From Prevotellaceae bacterium (lineage in GTDB: Bacteria > Bacteroidota > Bacteroidia > Bacteroidales > UBA932): 5,071 nt of DNA. Of this stretch, positions 1 through 4,923 are shown piece after piece (positions within the stretch are counted from its first letter, which is position 1; every line of letters starts with the position of its first letter). The position numbers and the translations under genes are program-made. The stretch is taken from positions 1-5,071 of the forward strand of contig JAISPE010000164.1 of assembly GCA_031275145.1 (NCBI GenBank). Reading direction: 5' to 3'. The notes beneath the pieces are model-generated. The model made no database searches. It worked only from the letters and a program-made list of their open reading frames with translations, and was not told the DNA's origin.

Positions 1-57
1 AAAAACAGTACTTATATTCAGCTGCTTAATTGAAAATATCTCCGCGTGCTGTATCCC

Positions 58-89
58 TAAATGTAATTATATAGTTGAGAATTGACAAA
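58..89 (-). promoter_or_regulatory. Candidate Bacteroidota-type promoter reading leftward out of the window
   Basis: On the minus strand TTTG (complement of 86-89) is followed after 20 nt by TACATTTA (complement of 58-65). The Bacteroidota consensus is TTTG, about 19-21 nt, then TAnnTTTG, so the spacing fits and the -7 box has one mismatch at its last base. No ATG occurs on that strand between the box and the window edge, so any gene served would start outside the window. The region is AT-rich and such matches arise by chance. Confidence 0.3.
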
Positions 90-94
90 ATTCC

Positions 95-122
95 TTTTTG
101 ACAGAACCTTTAGCTCGACCAA
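95..122 (+). repeat. 28-bp direct repeat, copy 1
   Basis: This stretch matches 4394-4421 at 25 of 28 positions in the same orientation; the shared core begins TTTTTGACAGAA. The two copies bracket the four-gene minus-strand operon. On the minus strand this copy lies just upstream of the candidate promoter at 58-89, as copy 2 lies upstream of the operon promoter. It may be a dispersed repeat, a remnant of an element end, or a shared upstream regulatory module; nothing here decides between them. Confidence 0.55.
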
Positions 123-136
123 GTCAATTATTCCTC

Positions 137-316
137 GCGCGGTACAGTTTTATGATAACGGAAGATTGCGGGTCAAGACCGCAATGACGGCTGACGCCTG
201 CTGTGATTACGGGGTTGACATATTATGGGGATACTCCTGTTGAAATCGAACTTGAGGTTGTACTGTCGTCATTGCGGGCTTGACCCGCAATCCCATATCA
301 CAAAACTGTACCGTGC
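137..316. repeat. 180-bp inverted-repeat element with palindromic arms
   Basis: The left arm (137-189) and right arm (267-316) are inverted copies with few differences. The outer tips contain CGGTACAGTTTT (140-151) and its exact complement (302-313). Each arm also carries its own palindrome, ATTGCGGG...CCGCAAT at 165-185 and at 271-291. The 77-bp centre (190-266) encodes nothing recognisable. This is the form of a MITE-like or paired REP-like unit: transcribed, it would fold into a long hairpin, or into two smaller hairpins. GTCATTGCGGG...CCCGCAATC repeats are, from memory, common in several bacterial genomes, which suggests a dispersed family. No clear target-site duplication flanks it and no transposase lies nearby. 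Confidence 0.75.
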
Positions 317-331
317 ATAGTATAGCTGCGA

Positions 332-349
332 CGTAGCGAGGACGCTACG
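332..349. repeat. Short GC hairpin
   Basis: CGTAGCG (332-338), loop AGGA and CGCTACG (343-349) form a perfect 7-bp stem. It sits in the ~58-bp gap between the two larger inverted-repeat elements and is followed by related GAGCGAGGGACGAGGGA sequence (352-368). There is no T-tract on either side, so it does not look like a terminator. It may be a fragment of a further repeat. Confidence 0.5.
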
Positions 350-436
350 CCGAGCGAGGGACGAGGGACACAAAGGAGCGTTCAATAAATAAAGTATTAA
401 TTATTGATTTATTTTCCGGCATCTCATCAATGGCCT

Positions 437-476
437 GCCTGACGGCCTACCTACCGGCAGGCAGGGCAGTCAGGGC
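437..476. repeat. GC-rich imperfect palindrome nested in the left side of the MITE-like element
   Basis: The left half 437-455 and the reverse complement of 456-476 align with two single-base gaps and three mismatches, centred on TACC|GGCA. An inner pairing GCCTGCC (433-439) with GGCAGGC (456-462) is also possible. The sequence is much more GC-rich than its surroundings. It lies within the 77 bp that make the left side of the element longer than the right, which fits a separate palindromic repeat inserted there. Confidence 0.55.
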
Positions 477-481
477 AAAGA

Positions 482-619
482 GCATCCCGTTAGGGATGCA
501 TCGCTCGGTAGAAAACCCATACCGTCCTGTTTTGCATCCCGTTGGGGATGCATCCCTAACGGGATGCAGGATAGGATATATTGACTGTTCTACCGAGCGA
601 TGCATCCCTAACGGGATGC
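482..619. repeat. Perfect 32-bp inverted repeat containing four copies of an 18-bp palindromic unit
   Basis: The arm 482-513 is exactly complementary to 588-619. Each arm begins or ends with the 18-bp unit GCATCCCGTTAGGGATGC, itself a hairpin with a 7-bp stem and a 4-base loop. Two further copies lie back to back and overlapping in the middle (534-551, with one G for A, and 550-567 in inverse orientation), forming a 34-bp palindrome centred on GGGATGCATCCC. The remaining arm sequence is ATCGCTCGGTAGAA. Read from either strand the arms yield the same spurious peptide pattern. The lack of any mismatch over 32 bp points to a young repeat, gene conversion or selection on the structure. Confidence 0.85.
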
Positions 620-658
620 CATAATTGATACCTTTATTTATTGAAGACTCCAAAGTTT

Positions 659-675
659 CCACAAAACCCTTGTGG
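659..675. repeat. Hairpin in the 3' flank of miaA
   Basis: CCACAA (659-664), loop AACCC and TTGTGG (670-675) form a 6-bp stem, which can be extended outward by GTTT and AAAAC with a one-base bulge. It lies about 70 nt past the miaA stop codon on the transcript side, where a terminator for the operon would be expected. The U-tract after the stem in the minus direction is only about three bases, and the long T run lies before the stem, so it is not a canonical intrinsic terminator. It could protect the 3' end of the operon mRNA. Confidence 0.3.
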
Positions 676-744
676 TAAAAAACTGCGGTAATTCCTGTGC
701 AGGCGAATTTTATGCGCTTCAAGCTCCCGAGATTACACAGATTA

Positions 745-1677
745 TCATGTTGCAGACAGGTTCATTTCAGTCATGATTTCCTCTATCTTTTCGCTCATGG
801 ATTTTTGTCCGTCAATGACATGTATTACTGCTCCCTTGCGTTCCATTCCGCGAAACCATGTCATTTGCCGTTTAGCGAACTGATGTATTGCGATATTCAG
901 TTTTTCGACCATATCGCCGTATGTCAGTTTATTGCACAGATACAGGCCAATATATTTGTATTCCAGACCGTAAAACAGCATATCGTCCAGAGTAAGTCCC
1001 TTTTTCATCAATCCTTCAACTTCTTCCACCATTCCGTTTTTTAGACGGTAGAACAGACGGTCTGTGATTTTTTGTCTGCGGGTTTCCCTGTCAAAGCGCA
1101 ATTCGAAATATACGTTATTTATTGCAGGATATTGCCGCCTGTCCATATCATTATTTTTCAGATAATATTCTATTTCTATAGCTCTTATCGTCCGTTTTTT
1201 ACTGTCGGTATCCGTTTTATTGTGCAACCGTTTGATACCGGACAGTATGGCGATTAATTCTTCATGGGTTTTCCGTTCGAGTTCCTGTCTAAGTTCTTCG
1301 TTTGCCGGCACAGGCAATAAATCATATCCGTTTATAACCGCTTCGATATACATTCCGCTTCCGCCGCAAAGTACAATCTTTTTTCCCCTTTCTTTTATTG
1401 ACTGATAAACCTCAAGAAAATCTCTCTGATACTCGAAAACATTATATCTGTATCCGGCATCGACTACATCTATAAGATGATATGGAACAGACACCCCGTT
1501 AATCACGTATTCCGAAAGATCTTTACCCGTACCGATATCCATTCCCCTGTATACCTGACGCGAATCGGCCGAAATAATTTCCGCTCCAATTTCGTATGCC
1601 AGACTGACAGCCAGCGCCGTTTTCCCGCCTGCCGTCGCTCCCGTTACCGTAATTATGTCCGTAGACTGCATCAACAT
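745..1677 (-). CDS. miaA: tRNA dimethylallyltransferase (MiaA)
   Basis: MiaA transfers a dimethylallyl group from DMAPP to N6 of A37 in tRNAs that read U-starting codons, the first step towards ms2i6A; it is cytoplasmic. The 310-aa length suits the family (about 300-316). The P-loop GATAGGKT is at residues 13-20, SADSRQVYRGMDIGTGK at 36-52 carries the catalytic Asp38, GGSGMYI is at 105-111, the TDSKKRTIRAIEI region at 157-169 corresponds to the usual N-RR-IRAIE motif, and the C-terminal FAKRQMTWFR motif is at 267-276. The P-loop differs from the common GPTASGKT (Ala for Pro, Gly for Ser). From memory, Bacteroides species carry two miaA paralogues, so this may be one of a pair. It is the last gene of the operon, 18 nt after the glycosyltransferase. 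A start two codons later (Met3, at 1671) is equally possible. The family call is firm; the substrate is inferred. Confidence 0.95.
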   Translation of the reverse strand: MLMQSTDIITVTGATAGGKTALAVSLAYEIGAEIISADSRQVYRGMDIGTGKDLSEYVINGVSVPYHLIDVVDAGYRYNVFEYQRDFLEVYQSIKERGKKIVLCGGSGMYIEAVINGYDLLPVPANEELRQELERKTHEELIAILSGIKRLHNKTDTDSKKRTIRAIEIEYYLKNNDMDRRQYPAINNVYFELRFDRETRRQKITDRLFYRLKNGMVEEVEGLMKKGLTLDDMLFYGLEYKYIGLYLCNKLTYGDMVEKLNIAIHQFAKRQMTWFRGMERKGAVIHVIDGQKSMSEKIEEIMTEMNLSAT

Positions 1678-1695
1678 AATATTAAAATAATTGCG

Positions 1696-2781
1696 CTATG
1701 TGTCGTATTTAAGCTCTCCTATTACGGACATAATTTTTTCAATAATCGCGGACGGACTTATTTCCCTCATGCAAGCGTATGGAAAATCAGTCCGGTAACA
1801 GTTTTTATTTCCGTAAATCGAACACGGTCTGCAATGTTTGTCGATTTGTACAATATTGTCGGGAGACTGTCTCCATCCGGTAAATCCTGCATACGGATGC
1901 GTTGCACCCCAGACAGATACAACAGCCGTACCCACAAGGGAAGCCAGATGCATGTTTGCGGAATCCATTGACAGCATTAAATCTAATTTGCCGATTAACT
2001 GCAACTCCTCCTTGAGAGTAAACTTGCCTGCGACTGAAATACAGTGCGGAAATTTACTTTCCCATTCCTGTAACTGCAATTTTTCGGCGTTACTGCCGAA
2101 AAGAAAAAGATTAAATCCTTTTATCGAAAGGTACTCGATCACTTCTGCCATTTTTTCGAGAGGATATATCTTGCCTTGATGGGCAGCAAAGGGCGCAATC
2201 CCGACGGATACCGCATTTTTTTCGTTCGGCAATATCGCGGTCACTTTATCCGAAATATTTGAGCCGGTCTCATAAAGACTGTTTAAATCGGGATTAACAT
2301 CAAATCCTGCCTCTCTGAAAACATCGGCATACCGTTCTATGGTCGTTTTCAAAGGTCTGAGAATTTTGTTTTTCCTTCGCGTCAATGCTCTTTTGTCTTT
2401 TCGGCCTTTATCTATGACAAATACCTTAACTCCGATAAACCGGAAAAAAAAGCGCAAAATATTGCTCCTGAGCACATCGTGCAAGTCTAAAACGAGGTCG
2501 AACCGTTCTTTTCTCAGGATTTTAAACAGTGAGTACAGGCCTTTCAGTCCCTCGTAATATTTCAGTTCTATCCCTGCAAAATATATTTTCGGTGAATTGA
2601 AGAAAGGCGCATAACTTTTCTGGGACAGCACCGACAGTTTTATATGCGGATATTTATTTATAAAAGAATACAGTACAGGCGCTGTCATCGCAACGTCGCC
2701 CATTGCGGAAAGACGTATTACAAGAATCTTCAATATCCTGTCCTGCTGATATTTTTTTCTTTTAAATGACATAGTTTTCAT
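1696..2781 (-). CDS. Glycosyltransferase family 9 protein (heptosyltransferase-like)
   Basis: This 361-aa protein has the two-Rossmann GT-B layout of ADP-heptose:LPS heptosyltransferases. The N-terminal KILVIRLSAMGDVAMTAPVL (18-37) contains the SAMGD motif, whose Asp29 aligns with the proposed catalytic base of WaaC. GIAPFAAHQGKIYP (194-207) and SMDSANMHLASLVGTAVVSV (271-290) form the nucleotide-sugar side. The C-terminus has four cysteines (317, 320, 328, 337) in CRPCSIYGNKNC and YACM, an arrangement I associate with Bacteroidota members. No signal peptide is visible, as expected for a protein at the inner face of the inner membrane. It probably adds a sugar to lipopolysaccharide core or another surface glycan; whether the donor is heptose cannot be read from sequence. 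The start is 6 nt after the ABC gene stop, with AAAAATA just ahead of it; Met4 is an alternative. The basic N-terminal tail of ~16 residues is slightly long. Confidence 0.9.
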   Translation of the reverse strand: MKTMSFKRKKYQQDRILKILVIRLSAMGDVAMTAPVLYSFINKYPHIKLSVLSQKSYAPFFNSPKIYFAGIELKYYEGLKGLYSLFKILRKERFDLVLDLHDVLRSNILRFFFRFIGVKVFVIDKGRKDKRALTRRKNKILRPLKTTIERYADVFREAGFDVNPDLNSLYETGSNISDKVTAILPNEKNAVSVGIAPFAAHQGKIYPLEKMAEVIEYLSIKGFNLFLFGSNAEKLQLQEWESKFPHCISVAGKFTLKEELQLIGKLDLMLSMDSANMHLASLVGTAVVSVWGATHPYAGFTGWRQSPDNIVQIDKHCRPCSIYGNKNCYRTDFPYACMREISPSAIIEKIMSVIGELKYDT

Positions 2782-2787
2782 TATTTT

Positions 2788-3732
2788 TCATGTGATTAAA
2801 GAATTTTCAGTTAATGTTTCTTCCATGCCTGACCTGACAACCGAAATAAATATGTCGTTCATTGTCGGCATCGACTCGCTGTATTCAACAATCTCGACTA
2901 AAGGCAAAATTGCCGACAGCAGCTTGTTCCCGTTTTCGGAACGGACTTTTATTGCGGTGATATTGTGCTGTTCCGCCGATGTTTCCAGCAACTCGTGTTC
3001 ACCGGAAATGAGGGAATCCACATCTTCGATCGAGCCTCTGAAAACAATTTTATACACGTTGGCGCCATAACTGCGTTTGATTTCGCCGATATTTCCTTTT
3101 AAGACGCATTGCGATTTGTTAAGCAGGGCAATATCGTCGCACAATTCTTCAACCGAAGCCATATTGTGGGTGGAAAACACTATTGTAGAGCCTTTATCCC
3201 GCAGGGCCAGTATCTCGTTTTTCAGCAGTTGAGTATTGACGGGATCAAACCCGCTGAACGGCTCGTCGAAAATCAGCAGTTCCGGCTCGTGTATCACGGT
3301 GACAATAAACTGTATCTTCTGTGCCATCCCTTTCGACAGTTCTTCGATCTTCCGGTTCCACCAGTCATGAATTTCCATTTTATCGAAATAGCTTTTAAGT
3401 CGCGAAAGAGCCTCCTTACGCGATAACCCCTTCAATTGAGCAAGATATAAAGCATGTTCGCCTGCCTTCATTTTTTTGTACAGGCCGCGTTCTTCGGGCA
3501 GGTAACCGATATTTGTAATATCTCCGGCCTGCATCGGCCTGCCGTTGAAGAGCAGTGAACCCGAATCCGGTGCGGTAATCCTGTTAATAATTCGCAGGAG
3601 GGTAGTTTTTCCGGCGCCGTTCGGACCCAGTAAACCGAAAATGCTCCCCCGTTTTACCGATATGCTCACCCCGTCCAGCGCGCGATGACCGGCATACTGT
3701 TTAACAACATTATCCGTTTCAAGTATATACAT
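2788..3732 (-). CDS. ABC transporter ATP-binding protein, NatA-like with C-terminal DUF4162-type domain
   Basis: This 314-aa nucleotide-binding subunit hydrolyses ATP to drive an ABC-2 type export permease. It shows Walker A GPNGAGKTT (36-44), a Q-loop region YLPEERGLY (77-85) where Glu replaces the usual Gln, the signature LSKGM (132-136) instead of LSGGQ, Walker B LLIFDEP (152-158), D-loop SGFDP (160-164) and the switch His189 in STHN. LPEERG and LSKGM are, as I recall, normal for the NatA/YhaQ branch. Residues ~205-300, ending PTMNDIFISVV, resemble the DUF4162 tail of that branch. The frame is open to 3798, but Met at 3732 is chosen because the family starts just before the first strand (YILETDNVVKQY), and the earlier start would overlap the upstream gene by 58 nt. 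Upstream and downstream gaps are 8 and 6 nt. No permease gene lies beside it, which is unusual. The substrate is unknown. Confidence 0.93.
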   Translation of the reverse strand: MYILETDNVVKQYAGHRALDGVSISVKRGSIFGLLGPNGAGKTTLLRIINRITAPDSGSLLFNGRPMQAGDITNIGYLPEERGLYKKMKAGEHALYLAQLKGLSRKEALSRLKSYFDKMEIHDWWNRKIEELSKGMAQKIQFIVTVIHEPELLIFDEPFSGFDPVNTQLLKNEILALRDKGSTIVFSTHNMASVEELCDDIALLNKSQCVLKGNIGEIKRSYGANVYKIVFRGSIEDVDSLISGEHELLETSAEQHNITAIKVRSENGNKLLSAILPLVEIVEYSESMPTMNDIFISVVRSGMEETLTENSLIT

Positions 3733-3740
3733 AATAGCGG

Positions 3741-4301
3741 TTATAACGACATTCCTATTCTCGTAACTTTTGCCAGCGGATGATCCATTGCCGCCCATAA
3801 CAGACGTTCCATGTGTAACAGCGATGATTCTTCTTCCATCATGGTCTTGTAACTGCCCTGATAGATAAGCATATTCTTGATAACGACAATATATGCCGGT
3901 CCAAAATACGGAAAAATCGTAGGCGCATATCCTGTATCGTCGTCGAAATACTCTATAAACTTATCCAAATCGTTGGATGCCACAATGTCATTATATTTGG
4001 TTTCGAATTTTTTATAACCGTCCGGATCTCCTGCATCTCCGATTAATTCGTGAAATTTGTAGAAATAGTCCTTGAAATTCGGTAACAGTATCTCCGGTTT
4101 TATCACATACTCTGTTACCGTTACGCTTTTCTCGCCTGTTTGCAAGTCGCATAGCTCTTCGTTGTAGAAATCAAAAAAATCTTTTGGCGCATGTTCGATA
4201 AATAATTCTTTGTATTCAGACTCTCGTTTTTTCGAATATCCCCCCCAAAGGCTACCGAACCGAAATGAAAGCGGAATTCCTCCCATAATACCTGTTCCCA
4301 T
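3741..4301 (-). CDS. Hypothetical protein, first gene of the operon
   Basis: I do not recognise this 186-aa protein. It is acidic and rich in aromatics (FFDFYNEEL at 42-50, FIEYFDDDTGY at 115-125), with one short hydrophobic stretch near 131-147 (PYFGPAYIVVIKNMLIY) too polar for a confident membrane span. There is no signal peptide, and it has only one cysteine (Cys51). The C-terminal part (HMERLLWAAMDHPLAKVTRIGMSL, 163-186) may be helical and then extended. The frame is open upstream to 4445, but those 48 residues run through the promoter box and AT-rich leader, are low-complexity and basic, and include the direct repeat, so Met at 4301 is preferred. It is 8 nt ahead of the ABC ATPase gene, which hints at a link, but a role as accessory subunit is only a guess. 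Coding is supported by the intact frame, operon spacing and promoter. Confidence 0.75.
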   Translation of the reverse strand: MGTGIMGGIPLSFRFGSLWGGYSKKRESEYKELFIEHAPKDFFDFYNEELCDLQTGEKSVTVTEYVIKPEILLPNFKDYFYKFHELIGDAGDPDGYKKFETKYNDIVASNDLDKFIEYFDDDTGYAPTIFPYFGPAYIVVIKNMLIYQGSYKTMMEEESSLLHMERLLWAAMDHPLAKVTRIGMSL

Positions 4302-4343
4302 AATATTTAATATTTTAAATTTTATATATTTACATTTCAATGA

Positions 4344-4351
4344 CAAAGGTA
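4344..4351 (-). promoter_or_regulatory. Bacteroidota -7 box of the operon promoter
   Basis: On the minus strand TACCTTTG fits the Bacteroidota consensus TAnnTTTG exactly. It lies 42 nt upstream of the ATG at 4301, which gives a short AT-rich leader typical of the phylum. A clear TTTG -33 box is not found at the usual 19-21 nt; the nearest TTTG is about 28 nt upstream. The sequence just upstream, GTATTAAAAAAATAC (4350s-4360s), is a small AT inverted repeat that could be an operator or simply an A-tract. Confidence 0.6.
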
Positions 4352-4393
4352 AGTATTTTTTTAATACCTGCGATATTTTCAAAAAAAAAGATG

Positions 4394-4421
4394 TTTTTGA
4401 CAGAAACTTTAGTTCGACGAA
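4394..4421 (+). repeat. 28-bp direct repeat, copy 2
   Basis: This stretch is 25/28 identical to 95-122 and in the same orientation. It lies about 43-70 nt upstream of the operon -7 box on the minus strand. It ends in the small palindrome GTTCGACGAAC (4412-4422), which copy 1 only partly keeps. No flanking similarity beyond the 28 bp is obvious. Confidence 0.55.
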
Positions 4422-4454
4422 CAGAGCGTTGCTGTATAGCCACATTTTTCCCGT

Positions 4455-4470
4455 CCCGACAGATGTCGGG
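4455..4470. repeat. Perfect 16-bp hairpin CCCGACA-GA-TGTCGGG
   Basis: A 7-bp perfect GC-rich stem with a 2-base gap lies between the divergently placed operon and the plus-strand pseudogene. Neither direction has a T-tract after the stem, and no gene ends here, so it is unlikely to be a terminator. Similar CCCGACA/TGTCGGG palindromes are, from memory, scattered in Bacteroidota genomes, so a dispersed repeat is the simplest reading. The 2-base gap makes a cruciform or inter-strand site more likely than a tight hairpin. Confidence 0.55.
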
Positions 4471-4480
4471 CAACAGGAAA

Positions 4481-4885
4481 CATAACTTCAATATTAAACT
4501 TAAAACTGCTATGCCTATGGAACATTACGGTCAATAATAGAATTTCAAACAGTAGCGGCAAGGTTCCGCAGACTGTTCTTCCGAACGCAGATTGGGCGTC
4601 CGGAGCGGGAATACTGGTTGCCGCGACACAGTTCAATCCGCTGCTGCCGGTGAAAGACGGGAACAGCGATTATCCCATCGAGGAGACCGCTCCCTACAAT
4701 CCCAATCCCGCCTCTTTGCTGGAAGTTTCCGAATCAATGTCGGTATCGACCGCAATTATGCCAAGCCGCAAATGCGAACGTCTGTATTCCGGGATGCGGA
4801 CGTGAGTGTCCCAAGTCAGAAAAGTATTATCTTTGCGCCGGAAATCGGTATCATGTTAACATTAAAACGTAAAGGATACAAATAA
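4481..4885 (+). pseudogene. Decayed outer-membrane protein with a SusC/RagA-like TonB-dependent receptor fragment
   Basis: Protein-like sequence continues across three frame segments. The first segment, 4481 to ~4520, reads HNFNIKLKTAMP in one frame and meets a stop at 4535-4537. Next, ~4524 to ~4738 in the following frame reads ITVNNRISNSSGKVPQTVLP, then NADW, ATQFNPLLPVKDGNSDYP and NPNPASLLEVSE. This resembles the SusC/RagA region where an ...QFNP-LPV-D-dG--Y... stretch is followed by NP-A-LE. After ~4728 the first frame resumes as FRINVGIDRNYAKPQMRTS and ends APEIGIMLTLKRKGYK with TAA at 4883, a beta-barrel-like C-terminus. An intact receptor is ~1000 aa, so plug, barrel and signal peptide are mostly gone. 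The tail may belong to the same gene after a large internal deletion, or to a different membrane protein fused by deletion. No start codon or promoter is evident. Confidence 0.6.
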
Positions 4886-4923
4886 CGCAACAATTAATAA
4901 ACGGAACACATAATTATTAACAG

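Larger units (their letters stand above)
375..651. mobile_element. MITE-like element with ~30-bp terminal inverted repeats
   Basis: The left end (375-404, beginning GGAGCGTTCAATAAATAAAG) and the reverse complement of the right end (651-621, beginning GGAGTCTTCAATAAATAAAG) agree at 27 of 31 aligned positions, with one single-base gap. AAA flanks both sides (372-374 and 652-654), a possible but weak 3-bp target duplication. The interior contains a GC-rich palindrome (437-476) and a 32-bp perfect inverted repeat (482-513 and 588-619). The inner repeat abuts the right terminal repeat directly, while 77 extra bases (405-481) separate it from the left one, so the left side looks as if it gained an insertion. 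There is no transposase, so movement would have needed one supplied from elsewhere. An alternative reading is a pile-up of independent palindromic repeats. Confidence 0.6.
1..744. other. Gene-free repeat island downstream of miaA
   Basis: This stretch has no open frame that looks like a real protein. It holds several palindromic or inverted-repeat units listed separately: an element with ~50-bp arms at 137-316, a hairpin at 332-349, a MITE-like unit at 375-651 with two nested palindromes, and a hairpin at 659-675. The first 136 bases are AT-rich and hold a candidate leftward promoter and one copy of a ~28-bp direct repeat. Open frames of 64 aa (430-624, plus) and 91 aa (447-722, minus) exist, but most of each is translated inverted repeat. 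Both encode nearly the same peptide pattern (HRSVE and ERCIPNGM), as expected when a palindrome is read from both strands, so I treat them as non-genic. Confidence 0.8.

Noticed and set aside
482..619. CRISPR array
   Set aside because: There are only four copies of the 18-bp unit, in alternating orientation and partly overlapping, with no regular unique spacers and no cas genes.
430..722. Two overlapping small open frames in the repeat island as genes
   Set aside because: Both are largely translations of inverted repeats, give mirror-related peptides, and lack start-site signals or plausible protein composition.
697..1971. Plus-strand open frames opposite miaA and the GT9 gene (for example 697-1044 and 1477-1971)
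   Set aside because: They are antisense shadows of genes with clear conserved motifs, and their own products have no recognisable features.
3733..3798. Upstream extension of the ABC ATPase by 22 residues
   Set aside because: It overlaps the end of the preceding gene by 58 nt and adds residues not seen in the family, which normally begins just before the first beta strand.
4302..4445. Upstream extension of the 186-aa protein by 48 residues
   Set aside because: The extension would read through the TACCTTTG promoter box, the AT-rich leader and the direct repeat, and its composition is basic and low-complexity.
4455..4470. Intrinsic terminator
   Set aside because: The stem is strong but neither strand has a T-tract after it, the gap between arms is only 2 bases, and no gene ends next to it.
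4592..4885. A single intact 97-aa plus-strand gene starting at 4592
   Set aside because: Its first ~45 codons are the wrong frame for the receptor-like segment, which reads sensibly one frame over; only the last ~50 codons look like protein, so a frameshifted remnant explains the region better.
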